Of a DNA stretch of 64,000 nucleotides, positions 43,501-52,577 are shown in pieces. Within the stretch, counting starts at the first letter, position 1. Every line of letters begins with the position of its first letter. Origin of the DNA: Acidobacteriota bacterium. GTDB lineage: Bacteria; Acidobacteriota; Terriglobia; Terriglobales; SCQP01. Position numbers and translations under genes: made by a program. Location: positions 33,732 to 97,731 of the forward strand of contig JAKASR010000012.1 of the NCBI GenBank assembly GCA_021818955.1, written 5' to 3'. Below the pieces are notes generated by a model. That model saw only the letters and a list, made by a program, of their open reading frames with translations, did not search any database and was not told where the DNA came from.

Positions 43501-44485
43501 GCTCCGTGCCGGCGTGGCCGGTTGCGGCGCCTTCGGCCGCCAACATGCGCGCGTGTACCGCGAATTGGGCGTGCTGGCCGGCGTTTACGATCTCGATCGC
43601 GCCCGCGCCGAAGCGGTGGCGCGCGAGTTTGAAACCCGGGCGTTTCCATCGCTGGCCGCATTGGCCGGCCATTGCCAGCTTGCCAGTGTCGTCACGCCCA
43701 CCGCCGCGCATGCGGAAACCGGCATAGTCCTGCTTCAGGCCGGCGTGCACGTGCTGGTCGAAAAACCGTTTGCTCCCAGCCTGGCGGAGGCGGACGCGCT
43801 GGCGGAAGCGGCGCGCGCGGCCGGCCGCGTCTTGCAGATTGGCCACCTCGAACGCTTCAATCCGGCGGTGGACGCCATTCGTTCGCGCACCATCCGGCCG
43901 CTGTTTTTCGAGGTGCATCGCCTCAGCCCCTTTACCGCGCGCAGCCTGGACGTGGATGTGCTGCTCGACCTCATGATTCACGATCTGGATCTGGTCTTGA
44001 TGCTGACCGGAGCGGAAATTGACGAGGTGCGCGGTGTCGGTCTGCCGGTGCTCACACCCCAGGTGGATATTGCCAACGTGCGCTTGGCGCTGAGCAATGG
44101 CTGTGTTGCCAATTTGACCGCCAGCCGGGTGAGCACCGAACGGGTGCGCAAACTGCGCTTCTTCCAGCCCGGAGAATATGTCTCGCTCGACTATGCCCGC
44201 CAAGACGCGCATATTTTTTCGCTGCAAGAGGCGGCGCGCGGCGGCGCCTTTCCTCCGCTTTCATCCGCCGGGCTGGATGCGGAGTTGGCGCGGCGGCTTG
44301 CCCACCAGCACCTGGCGCCTGCCCGGCGCGAGCCGCTGCGCCTGGAGTTGGAATCTTTTCTGGATTGCGTGCGGAATGGCGCCGAGCCGCAAGCCAACGC
44401 TGCGGCGGCCCGGCGCGCGCTGGCGGCGGCGCTGCGGGCGGCCGAAGCCATTCGCGTCCATGCCCGGCGTCTGGGCGTAGGATGA
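43493..44485 (+). CDS. Gfo/Idh/MocA-family oxidoreductase in the lpx operon
   Basis: A 330-residue NAD(P)-dependent sugar dehydrogenase-like protein. The Rossmann motif is VAGCGAFGRQHARVYRELG, the family EKP motif is HVLVEKPFAPSLAEADAL, and HLERFNPAVDAI and DLMIHDLDLVLMLTG carry probable active-site residues. The ATG at 43493 overlaps lpxI by eight bases. The position suggests action on a UDP-sugar intermediate of lipid A. GnnA, a family member, oxidises UDP-GlcNAc at the 3-position for diamino lipid A, but its partner aminotransferase gnnB is not visible here. The following 267 bases (44486-44752) hold no recognisable RNA or gene. Confidence 0.8.
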   Translation: MNKLRAGVAGCGAFGRQHARVYRELGVLAGVYDLDRARAEAVAREFETRAFPSLAALAGHCQLASVVTPTAAHAETGIVLLQAGVHVLVEKPFAPSLAEADALAEAARAAGRVLQIGHLERFNPAVDAIRSRTIRPLFFEVHRLSPFTARSLDVDVLLDLMIHDLDLVLMLTGAEIDEVRGVGLPVLTPQVDIANVRLALSNGCVANLTASRVSTERVRKLRFFQPGEYVSLDYARQDAHIFSLQEAARGGAFPPLSSAGLDAELARRLAHQHLAPARREPLRLELESFLDCVRNGAEPQANAAAARRALAAALRAAEAIRVHARRLGVG

Positions 44486-44752
44486 CATGCCTGGAAGCGG
44501 TTAAGTTCTCGGGGAAAAAGCCGCCCTCACGGCTTGCTAGAATAAAGTAACGCCAAAATAGGGAAAGTACGTTTCTACCACCCGTTCATTAGGTTGGAAG
44601 CAATGGAGCGCAGGTCTTGGGGGGGTGGAGCATTCCCTGCCAGAACCGCACCGGCGGAGGACAGCCGAAACTTCGCAGCTTGCGTGACAGACGGGACAAG
44701 CGAAGCGTATACATAATGAGCAGGTTGGCCGCCCGGCGGGGAAGGGAATGTT

Positions 44753-45835
44753 TTGCCGTTAAAAACGGAACTTAACTTGAAGGACGATCCACGGCCGCCG
44801 GCGCCCGCGCCGGATACCCTGCCGCCCGGCCAGTCCTTGGATTTCGATCCCGAGCATTTGCTGCTGCAATTGGCCGATGAGCGGTCGCGCGCGCGCCGGC
44901 GGGAAGCCGTGTTTGGCTCCATCATCCTGCATCTGCTGCTCATTATTTTGATTCTGGTGGATCCGAAGCTGTTTCGCTCGCATCCGCATGCGTATGTATT
45001 TAATCCCGAGCGCCTGCAGCCCAACCAAAAGCTGACCTACCTGGAACTGCCGCCGAATTTAAAAATTCCCAAGCCGCGAAAGCCGGTGCACAGCAACGTG
45101 ATCAGCAATCGCAGCTTGCAGATTCACCAGCATCATCGCGTGCTCAGCTCGCTGGCCGCGCCGCGCCTCGCGCCGCCGCGTCCGCCCGCGCCGAAGCTGC
45201 TGGCCGAAAACCGCCCATCGGCGCCGCCACCGAGGCCTTCCGGACCGCCCGCGCCTCGGCCGGGAAAGCCGGCGGCCGGCAAAGGCCATCAGGGAAAAAT
45301 CCGGCTGCGGAATGTGCCCCGGGAAAACTCGCCCATGCTGGACTTGCCGGGCATGAGCGTCGCCGACCAGTTGCGCGCGGCCATGCGCGCGGTGGCGCGG
45401 GAACGCGTGCAGGGAGGGGGCCAGAGCGCGGCCACGACCGGACAACTGCCGGCTCCGCCTACGGGTGCGCCCGGCGGCGGCAATGGTCAGGTCGGTGATG
45501 CGGTGCAAATCCTGACTAACACCCAGGGAGTGGATTTTTCCTCCTATTTGCAGCGCATTGTACACGAGGTGCGGATCAATTGGTATGCGGTCATGCCAGA
45601 AGAGGCCTATTTGGGCATGAAAGGCCGGGTGGTGATTATCTTTGAAATTGAACGCAATGGCGCCGTGCCCGGCCTGCAGTTGATTTCTCCCTCGGGAACA
45701 CAATCCTTCGACCACGCCGCGCTGGCCGCCATCAGCGCCTCCAATCCCTTTCCCCCGCTGCCCAAACAATTCCGTGGGCCGCACATCCGGCTGCAATTCT
45801 CCTTTTTCTATAATCTTTTGCCGCAGCAGTACTGA
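44753..45835 (+). CDS. TonB-family energy transducer
   Basis: A 360-residue inner-membrane-anchored periplasmic protein. A cytoplasmic N-terminus with Arg-rich DERSRARRREAVFGS leads to a single helix (SIILHLLLIILILVD, about residues 60-75). A long Pro-rich periplasmic linker follows (PPRPPAPKLLAENRPSAPPP), and from about residue 260 a TonB C-terminal domain (LQRIVHEVRINWYAVMPEEA, GRVVIIFEIERNGAVPGLQL, FDHAALAAISASNPFPPLP). The start is a TTG, since the ATG five bases upstream runs into a stop codon; GAAGGGAA precedes it. It may energise receptors such as the one at 17.3 kb. Confidence 0.82.
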   Translation: MPLKTELNLKDDPRPPAPAPDTLPPGQSLDFDPEHLLLQLADERSRARRREAVFGSIILHLLLIILILVDPKLFRSHPHAYVFNPERLQPNQKLTYLELPPNLKIPKPRKPVHSNVISNRSLQIHQHHRVLSSLAAPRLAPPRPPAPKLLAENRPSAPPPRPSGPPAPRPGKPAAGKGHQGKIRLRNVPRENSPMLDLPGMSVADQLRAAMRAVARERVQGGGQSAATTGQLPAPPTGAPGGGNGQVGDAVQILTNTQGVDFSSYLQRIVHEVRINWYAVMPEEAYLGMKGRVVIIFEIERNGAVPGLQLISPSGTQSFDHAALAAISASNPFPPLPKQFRGPHIRLQFSFFYNLLPQQY

Positions 45836-45846
45836 CGCGATTCAAA

Positions 45847-46644
45847 ATGCGAGCGCCGGAAAACCCAACTCTTTCCGCCGCCCGTCTCCCTTGTCAGGCA
45901 TCGGAACCCGCGCCGCAAGCGCCCCATGTTTCTTCGCTCGAAGCTTATTACGCCGCGCTACGCGAGCATTTCGGTCCGCAACATTGGTGGCCGGCGCGGA
46001 CGCGCTTCGAGGTCATTGTGGGCGCCATTCTGGCGCAGAACACCGCCTGGACCAACGTCGAAAAAGCGCTCGAAGGCCTGCGCCGCCGCCGCTGGCTGAC
46101 CCCGGCCGGGATGCGGCAGGCGCCGCCGGCCGGACTGGGGCTGGCCATTCGCAGCTCGGGTTATTGGCGGCAGAAAGCCGCCAAGCTGGTTACCTTTCTG
46201 GATTATCTTGATGCGCAATACGGCGGCAGCCTGACGCGCATGTTCCGCCAGCCGCCGCAACGGCTGCGGCAGGAACTGCTTTCGCTGTCCGGCATCGGGC
46301 CGGAGACCGCCGACAGCATCCTGCTCTATGCCGGCGGGCAGCCGTTTTTCATCATTGACGCCTATACCCGGCGCATCCTCGAACGTCACCGGCTGCTGGC
46401 CTACGCGCAACCGGAGAGCGGGCGCCGTCCTCCCGGCTATGAGCAGTTGCGCGCCGCGGTTGAAGCGGAACTGGGGCCGCGTGCCGGGGTCTATAATGAG
46501 TTCCATGCGCTGATCGTGGCCACGGGCAAGCGCTATTGCGCCAAGGCGGAGGCGCGTTGCCATGCCTGCCCGCTGCGGCCGCTGTTGCCCGCCGCCGCCC
46601 CGGGCCGACTTCACCATGCCGCACCTGCCCACTGCCGGGACTAA
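45847..46644 (+). CDS. HhH-GPD DNA glycosylase, endonuclease III-like without the lyase lysine
   Basis: A 265-residue relative of endonuclease III. The hairpin LSGIGPETADSILLYAGG has Glu where Nth has its catalytic Lys, while the catalytic aspartate remains in FFIIDAYTRRILERH. The iron-sulfur motif keeps three cysteines (CAKAEARCHAC) but lacks the fourth. Both changes suggest a monofunctional glycosylase without beta-lyase activity, as in MagIII-type 3-methyladenine glycosylases; whether a cluster can form is unclear. A true Nth is encoded at 2251-3054. It lies 11 bases after the TonB-like gene and overlaps ntrY. Confidence 0.78.
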   Translation: MRAPENPTLSAARLPCQASEPAPQAPHVSSLEAYYAALREHFGPQHWWPARTRFEVIVGAILAQNTAWTNVEKALEGLRRRRWLTPAGMRQAPPAGLGLAIRSSGYWRQKAAKLVTFLDYLDAQYGGSLTRMFRQPPQRLRQELLSLSGIGPETADSILLYAGGQPFFIIDAYTRRILERHRLLAYAQPESGRRPPGYEQLRAAVEAELGPRAGVYNEFHALIVATGKRYCAKAEARCHACPLRPLLPAAAPGRLHHAAPAHCRD

Positions 46645-48922
46645 ACCCACGGACGAAATCTCTCCCGCCCAACCTTCGGCGGCCGCGGGCCGGCCGGAGG
46701 TTTCCGCCGCGCCCCCTGATCGTCCCACCACGGCGCAACGCCGGCGCTGGCTGCGCCTCAGCGCCCTGCTGCTGCTGCTGGTGGGCGGCATCCTGTTTTT
46801 TCCGCGCGCCTTCCTCCTGCCTCCGGAAAAGCTAGCCTCCAGTTGGGCCCTGTTTCTGCTCGATTCACTCTGCGGCTTGGGCATTGTCCTGCTCTGCATT
46901 ACCTTGTGGCGGCAGGTGCTGAAACTTTATGCCGAGCGCCGCGCCAATGTGCTGGGCGCCAAGTTTCGCACCAAGCTGGTCATCGGCGCGCTGGGTTTGA
47001 GCCTGTTGCCGGTGTTTTTTATGTACATCTTCAACCAGGCGCTGATGAACGTGAGCTTGCAAAGCTGGTTCAGCCAGCCGGTGACCCGTGTGCAGGGCGA
47101 TACCCGCAGCCTGGCGCTGCTGCTGGCCGATACGCTGCGCCAGCGCAGCCAGGCGGAAGTCAGTCAATTGCTGCAGCAGACGCCGCTGCTTGGCGAGCTC
47201 CGCCGGGGACTGCCGGTGCAGCCCTTGCTGAAAAGCTGGGGCCGGCTGCCGCTGGCGCGCGATAGCTTTCTGGTGGTGGCGCGAGTCCACGGCCCGATCC
47301 TGGCCAGTGTGCGCGCGCCCGCCGGCTGGCGCGCGTTGCCTCCCTCGCCCCGTTTGACGCCGCCCCCTGCCGCTCCGGCCGGTGATTCCCGCGAGGGCGG
47401 CAAATATACCATCGAGCGCCGGCTATTGCCCGGGGTTCGTCCGCCCACCTATTTGGCCGTGGGCACGCCGGTGCCGCCGGCGTTATTGAGCCGGATGCGG
47501 CAATTGGCGCTCGATCAGGCCCATTACCGCCAGCTCAGCCGCCTGCGCCGGCAATTGCATCGCGCCTATACCGGTTATCTGCTGCTGCTCATGCTCGTCA
47601 TTTTATTTGCTGCGACTTGGTTTGCGCTCTATCTCGCCAAGCTGGTGACGGTGCCGATTGAAGCGCTGGCGCGAGCCACTCGCGAACTCTCGGGCGGCAA
47701 TCTGGCGCATCGCGTCGAGGTGCAGGCCAAGGACGAATTGGGCGAGCTGGTGGGCTCCTTCAACCGCATGGCGGGCGAATTGGAATCCAACCGGGCGCAG
47801 ATTGAGACCGCGCGCGGCGAGTTGGAGCTGGCCAATGGAGAACTTGAGCGCCGCCAGCAGCGCTTGGAGGTGATGCTGGAAAGCCTGCCTTCGGCGGTGC
47901 TGATTGCCAACCGCGATGGCGACATCGAGCGCATCAACGCCGCCACCCCGCGGCTGCTCGGCGAACGCGCCGCGCAGGCGCGGAATTGCCGCGAGATCTT
48001 TGACGCTTCCACCCAGGAAGACATCTGGCGGTTGTTCCGCAAGGCCGACCGCCAGGGCGCGGTGAGCGGGCAATTGGAAATCCGCCGCGAGGGCGCCACG
48101 CTGAGCGCTGCCGCCACCGTCTCGCCCATTCCGCTTGCCGGCAACTATGGCCCGCGCAGCGGTTATATTGTGGTCTTGGAAGACCTCAGCGACCTGCTGC
48201 AGATGCAAAAGCTGGCCGCCTGGCGGGAAGTGGCGCAGCGCATCGCGCATGAAATCAAAAACCCGCTGACCCCCATCCGCTTGGCGGCGGAGCGGCTGGA
48301 ACGCCGCATGGCGCGCGATGGCGCCGCGGTGCCGGCGGCCACCGCCCAACTGGCGCGCGAATGCGCCGCCATTATCGCCGCCGAAGCGATGTCGCTGAAG
48401 CAGTTGGTGGACGCCTTCAGCGATTTTGCCCGCTTTCCCATGGCCCAGCCGCGGCCGACCGACCTCAATAACATCATCGCGCAGGCGCTGCGCGCCTTCG
48501 AAGGCCGCCTGGAAGGCATCGACGTGCGTACCCGTCTGGCCGTGCTGCCCCTGCTGCGGCTCGATCCGGACGGGCTGAAACGGGTGCTGGTCAATCTCAT
48601 TGATAACGCCGCCGATGCGCTGCGCGATATGCCCTTGCGCGAGATCCTGATTCGCACCCGCCTGGTCGAGGGCATGGTCGAGATTGAAATCGCCGACACC
48701 GGCCACGGGCTGCGCGGCGTCGATAAGGAACGGCTGTTTTTGCCCTACGTCTCGGGTAAGGGGCGCGGCACCGGCCTGGGATTGGCGATCGCCCGCCGCA
48801 TTGTCGAGGAACATGGCGGCAGCATCCGCGCCGAAGATAATCCGCCGATTGGCACGCGGCTTATAGTGGAATTGCCGTTGCTCGCGGTGGAAACCGCGCC
48901 GGCGGTATTGCGGAAAGCCTGA
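46616..48922 (+). CDS. ntrY: NtrY-like sensor histidine kinase
   Basis: A 768-residue membrane sensor. ATG 46616 was chosen over an upstream in-frame start inside the preceding gene; it still overlaps that gene by 29 bases. Three or four N-terminal helices (LSALLLLLVGGILFF and others) surround a periplasmic segment. They are followed by a helix near residue 330, a HAMP domain (VTVPIEALARATRELSGGNL), a coiled coil, a PAS domain (LPSAVLIANRDGDIERINAA), HisKA with the phospho-histidine in RIAHEIKNPLTPIRLAAERL, and HATPase_c (NLIDNAADALRD, ADTGHGLRGV, GTGLGLAIARRIVEEHGG). This order is that of NtrY, which senses envelope or nitrogen/redox cues. NtrX follows directly. Confidence 0.9.
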   Translation: MPHLPTAGTKPTDEISPAQPSAAAGRPEVSAAPPDRPTTAQRRRWLRLSALLLLLVGGILFFPRAFLLPPEKLASSWALFLLDSLCGLGIVLLCITLWRQVLKLYAERRANVLGAKFRTKLVIGALGLSLLPVFFMYIFNQALMNVSLQSWFSQPVTRVQGDTRSLALLLADTLRQRSQAEVSQLLQQTPLLGELRRGLPVQPLLKSWGRLPLARDSFLVVARVHGPILASVRAPAGWRALPPSPRLTPPPAAPAGDSREGGKYTIERRLLPGVRPPTYLAVGTPVPPALLSRMRQLALDQAHYRQLSRLRRQLHRAYTGYLLLLMLVILFAATWFALYLAKLVTVPIEALARATRELSGGNLAHRVEVQAKDELGELVGSFNRMAGELESNRAQIETARGELELANGELERRQQRLEVMLESLPSAVLIANRDGDIERINAATPRLLGERAAQARNCREIFDASTQEDIWRLFRKADRQGAVSGQLEIRREGATLSAAATVSPIPLAGNYGPRSGYIVVLEDLSDLLQMQKLAAWREVAQRIAHEIKNPLTPIRLAAERLERRMARDGAAVPAATAQLARECAAIIAAEAMSLKQLVDAFSDFARFPMAQPRPTDLNNIIAQALRAFEGRLEGIDVRTRLAVLPLLRLDPDGLKRVLVNLIDNAADALRDMPLREILIRTRLVEGMVEIEIADTGHGLRGVDKERLFLPYVSGKGRGTGLGLAIARRIVEEHGGSIRAEDNPPIGTRLIVELPLLAVETAPAVLRKA

Positions 48923-50281
48923 ATGAACCAAGCGCGGATTTTGATTGTGGACGACGAGCCCGGCATCCGGCAGACGCTGGCCGGCGTGCTCGAAGACGAG
49001 CACTTCGCCGTCGCCGGCGCCGCCAATGCGGCGGAAGCCTTGGCGCTGGCGCGGCAACAAGCCTACGAGTTGGTGCTGCTGGATATCTGGCTGCCCGACC
49101 TGGACGGTCTCCAGGTGCTGCAGCAATTGCGCACCCTGCCCGTGCCGCCGGACGTCATCATCGTCAGCGGCCATGGCACCATCGAGACCGCCGTGCGCGC
49201 CACCAAGCTGGGAGCCTTCGATTTCCTGGAAAAGCCGCTTTCGGTGGAGCGGACGCTGCTGGCCATCCGCAACGCGCTGGAGCAGCGCCGGCTGCGGCGG
49301 GAAAATCTGGAATTGCGGCAGCAGTTTGCGGATCGCGCCCTGCTGGTCGGCGATAGCGTCCCGCTGCGGGCGCTGCGGCAGCAGATCGCGCTGATGGCGC
49401 CCACCCAGGGACGCGTGCTGATTTATGGCGAGAGCGGGGTGGGCAAGGAGCTGGTCGCCCGGGCGCTGCACGCCCACAGCGAGCGCCGCCAGGCGGCCTT
49501 CATCGAGGTCAACTGCGCCGCGATTCCGGAAGAGGCGATTGAAAGCGAGTTGTTTGGCCATGCCCGCGGCGCTTTTCCCGGGGCCGAAACCGCGCGCGAT
49601 GGGCGCTTTGTCCGCGCCGACGGCGGCAGTTTGTTTCTCGATGAAGTCGGCGATATGAGCCTGAAAACGCAATCGAAAGTGCTGCGCGTATTGGATGAAG
49701 GCAGCTTCACTCCGCTCGGCTCCAATCAGGCGTTGACCATCGATGCCCGCATCCTGGCCGCCACCAACAAGAACCTGGAAGAGGAAATCGCGCGCGGTAA
49801 TTTTCGCGAAGACCTATTTTATCGGCTCAACGTGATCCCGTTTTTTGTCCCGCCGCTGCGCGAGCGCAAGGAGGATATTGCCACGCTGGCGCGGCATTTC
49901 CTCAACGAGTTCAGCCGCGCCTACGGCCGCCAATGCCGCGAGATCGCGCCGGAAGCGCTGGAAGTGCTGCACGGTTATGCCTGGCCGGGCAATGTGCGCG
50001 AGTTGCGCAACCTGATCGAGCGGGTGGTGATCCTGCATCCCAACGCGCGCACCATCGAGCGACGGCATCTGCCGGCGGGACTGCAGCGGCGGCGCGAAGA
50101 AGCCGGCCGGCAGGATTATCCTTCGCTGCAAGAAGCGCGCGCCGCTTATGAGCGGGAATACATCTTAAAAAAACTGGAAGAATACAGCGGTAATATCAGC
50201 CGCACCGCCGAAGCCCTGGGGTTGGAGCGCAGCCATTTTTATCGCAAGATGAAAAGCCTCGGTATCGCCGGACAGAACTAA
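48923..50281 (+). CDS. ntrX: NtrX-like response regulator (AAA+, Fis-type HTH)
   Basis: A 452-residue regulator with receiver domain (VDDEPGIRQTLAG, phospho-acceptor aspartate in LVLLDIWLPDLDG), AAA+ domain (Walker A GESGVGKELVARAL, Walker B region GGSLFLDEVGDM, PGNVRELRNLIER) and a C-terminal Fis helix-turn-helix (GNISRTAEALGLERSHFYRK). The sigma-54-contacting loop, normally GAFTGA, reads GAFPGA near residue 216; the loss of the threonine raises doubt that it activates sigma-54 polymerase. It starts immediately after the ntrY stop codon. Confidence 0.9.
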   Translation: MNQARILIVDDEPGIRQTLAGVLEDEHFAVAGAANAAEALALARQQAYELVLLDIWLPDLDGLQVLQQLRTLPVPPDVIIVSGHGTIETAVRATKLGAFDFLEKPLSVERTLLAIRNALEQRRLRRENLELRQQFADRALLVGDSVPLRALRQQIALMAPTQGRVLIYGESGVGKELVARALHAHSERRQAAFIEVNCAAIPEEAIESELFGHARGAFPGAETARDGRFVRADGGSLFLDEVGDMSLKTQSKVLRVLDEGSFTPLGSNQALTIDARILAATNKNLEEEIARGNFREDLFYRLNVIPFFVPPLRERKEDIATLARHFLNEFSRAYGRQCREIAPEALEVLHGYAWPGNVRELRNLIERVVILHPNARTIERRHLPAGLQRRREEAGRQDYPSLQEARAAYEREYILKKLEEYSGNISRTAEALGLERSHFYRKMKSLGIAGQN

Positions 50282-50307
50282 ATACGATGCATTCCTGCGG
50301 GTCTCTC

Positions 50308-51210
50308 CTATGCTCTCGCCACCGCCAGCCACAGTTGCGCCCAGTCGGCGGACACCCAGCCCGGACGGGTGAGCCAGCGGTCGAGCTGGCGGCCTAGGCT
50401 CCCGCAGCTTCCCAGCAAGCGATAGGCGCCCGGCAGTTGGCAATTCAGACCCGCCAGCCGTTCCAGGCGGAAGCCGTGTAATTCCTGCCGCAGCTCCCGT
50501 TCCGTGTAGCAATGATAGAAAATGCCGGAATCGTGCCGTCCATCGGTGGCGCCTTCGCGGCGCCGCCGGCGGTTGTAGTTATAGACGGAAAGCACCAGGC
50601 GGCCCTCCGGACGCAGCGCGGAGCGCAGTTTGCCGAGCAACGCCTGGCGCAGCTCGAAGCTGGGCAAATGCTCCAGCACCTGCAGGCAGACGATGGCGTC
50701 GAAATGACGCGGGCGTAGCGGCGCCTGCGATAAATCGGCGACGGCGCAACTCAGCCGTCCAGTCCCGTTTACCCGCCGGCGCAGGTAGTCGAGCCGGGCG
50801 GCGGCGAAATCCAGCGCGACCACCTCATGCCCCTGGCGCAGCAGCCGCAGGCTCATGCGTCCGGCGCCGCAGCCGGCGTCGAGTACGCAGCCGGGCTTCA
50901 TCCCCGCTAGCGCTTTCATCACCGCTTCTTCTTCCACCCGTTCGTCATGCATTTGCCGCCCGGTGCGCGGCATCATCAGCACCTGATTGCGGCGCGACAG
51001 CTCCAGCTTCTGCGCGTCTTCAAGCCCGCTCGTCTCGATCGGTGGCAGAAAACTCGGCAACCCTTCTTCAACCGCGCCGCAAATTCCGCACGCGCCGCAT
51101 TCCAGTTTGCCGCGCCAGATTTCGTCCTGCCGCCAGGCTTCGACTCGCGGCCGCAGCGGAAACAATCCGTCGCGCGGGCACGCCCAATGGCGAAGGCTCG
51201 ATACTCGCAT
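50308..51210 (-). CDS. SAM-dependent methyltransferase with N-terminal cysteine cluster
   Basis: A 300-residue class I methyltransferase. AdoMet-binding motif I is VLDAGCGAGRMSLRLLRQGH, motif II is VVALDFAAARLDYLRRR, and FDAIVCLQVLEHLPSFELR is the post-motif region. The first 55 residues carry cysteines at WACPRDGLFPL and LECGACGICGAVEEG, which could form a small zinc site of the Trm112-like kind. The substrate is unknown. AAGGAGG five bases before the ATG gives strong translation. It is convergent with ntrX (26-base gap). Confidence 0.8.
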   Translation of the reverse strand: MRVSSLRHWACPRDGLFPLRPRVEAWRQDEIWRGKLECGACGICGAVEEGLPSFLPPIETSGLEDAQKLELSRRNQVLMMPRTGRQMHDERVEEEAVMKALAGMKPGCVLDAGCGAGRMSLRLLRQGHEVVALDFAAARLDYLRRRVNGTGRLSCAVADLSQAPLRPRHFDAIVCLQVLEHLPSFELRQALLGKLRSALRPEGRLVLSVYNYNRRRRREGATDGRHDSGIFYHCYTERELRQELHGFRLERLAGLNCQLPGAYRLLGSCGSLGRQLDRWLTRPGWVSADWAQLWLAVARA

Positions 51211-51345
51211 GCGCCCTCCTTCTCTGATCCATGCCGGAATCGGCGGCCAATCGAAAGCCCGCTAAAGTAGGAAAATTTGCCGCTCCGCCACCGCCGCCGT
51301 TGAATTCCCGCTCGGCGGCTTTGCTAAGATCATTGCTTTGACGCT

Positions 51346-52485
51346 ATGGACTATGCCGCCCGAATGCAAACCTTGCGCCATCGGCTGCGGGATTCCGGCC
51401 TGCCGCTGCTGCTGGTCACGCATCTGCCCAACATCCGTTATCTCACCGGCTTCAGCGGTTCGGCCGCGATCCTGGCGGTCTGGCCGGATAAGGCCAGGTT
51501 CTGGAGCGATGGCCGTTATCGCGAACAGGCGCGGATCGAGGTGCGCGGCGCGCGCGTCACCATACCCCGCGGCAGCATCGATGCCGCCGCCGCCGAAGCG
51601 ATACGCTCCGCCCGCCGGGTGGGCATCGAAAGCGGGTACCTCAGCCTGCAGCGGGCGGAGCAACTGCTTGGCGGCCTGCGCCGGGCCCGCGCCGTCGGGA
51701 ACTGGATCGAGGCGCAGCGCGCCGTCAAGGACCCGGCGGAAACCGCCGCCATTCGCAGCGCGGTGGAGCTGGCGTCGGGCGTGTTTGGACGCCTCATGCG
51801 CCAATTACGGCCGGGAATGGCGGAAACCGAAATCGCCGGACGCCTGGAATTCGCCCTGCGGCAAGCCGGCGGCGAGGGCTTGGCCTTCGATTCGATTGTG
51901 GCGGCGGGGCCGAACAGCGCCTTGCCGCATGCCCATCCCGGAAAGCGGCGGCTGAAGCCGCACGAGCCGCTGCTGCTCGATTACGGTGTGCGCCTGGCCG
52001 GCTATTGCAGCGACATGTCGCGCACCGTTTGCCTGGGGAAGGCGCCGCCGCGTCTGCGCGAAATCTATGCCGCCGTGCTCGAAAGCCAACTGGCCGGCAT
52101 CGCCGCCGTGCGCGCCGGCGTGGAAGTCGCCGTGGTGGATGAGGCCTGCCGCGCGGTCTTGCGCCGCGCCCGGCTGGCCAAATACTTCGTCCATTCCACC
52201 GGCCATGGCCTTGGCCTGGAAATTCACGAGCCGCCGCGCATCGCTGCCGCCGGCTCCCCTCGCCGGCCTGCCCGTCAAAAGCCCGGCGGGCCGGCGCGCC
52301 GCCGCGCCGCCGCGCCGGCGGCGGAAACCCCGCCCGTTTGCCTGGAAACCGGCCAGATCGTTACCATCGAACCGGGCGTGTATATTCCCGGCTGGGGCGG
52401 GGTCCGGATTGAAGATGTCGTGCGCGTCACCCCGCGCGGGGCCGAAATTCTGACCCCAACGCCTAAGAGCCTGATAGAGTTATAG
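51346..52485 (+). CDS. M24 family aminopeptidase (Xaa-Pro peptidase-like)
   Basis: A 379-residue creatinase-fold peptidase. The N-terminal domain ([20 protein letters not shown]) is followed by the di-metal domain, with ligands in [20 protein letters not shown] (two Asp), [16 protein letters not shown] (His), [13 protein letters not shown] (Glu) and VRIEDVV (Glu). Between the His and the first Glu is an insertion of about 30 Arg/Pro/Ala-rich residues ([20 protein letters not shown]) not found in ordinary members. It is followed by accB and accC on the same strand, a frequent gene order. The precise substrate (Xaa-Pro or proline dipeptides) is uncertain. Confidence 0.87.
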   Translation: MDYAARMQTLRHRLRDSGLPLLLVTHLPNIRYLTGFSGSAAILAVWPDKARFWSDGRYREQARIEVRGARVTIPRGSIDAAAAEAIRSARRVGIESGYLSLQRAEQLLGGLRRARAVGNWIEAQRAVKDPAETAAIRSAVELASGVFGRLMRQLRPGMAETEIAGRLEFALRQAGGEGLAFDSIVAAGPNSALPHAHPGKRRLKPHEPLLLDYGVRLAGYCSDMSRTVCLGKAPPRLREIYAAVLESQLAGIAAVRAGVEVAVVDEACRAVLRRARLAKYFVHSTGHGLGLEIHEPPRIAAAGSPRRPARQKPGGPARRRAAAPAAETPPVCLETGQIVTIEPGVYIPGWGGVRIEDVVRVTPRGAEILTPTPKSLIEL

Positions 52486-52577
52486 ATTCCCTTGCCGCGA
52501 GTTGCGCAAGCGGAGGCAGTCAGTCCAGAATTGGATTGGGGATCACATTCGCCAGCCCGAAGGGAAAGCGAGACGGA

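Noticed and set aside
44486..44752. Possible riboswitch or small RNA upstream of the TonB-family gene
   Set aside because: No conserved core of a known riboswitch (cobalamin, SAM, cyclic-di-GMP and others) could be matched by eye.
47603..49672. 689-codon minus-strand open frame
   Set aside because: It spans antisense of both ntrY and ntrX, whose domains and catalytic motifs are complete.
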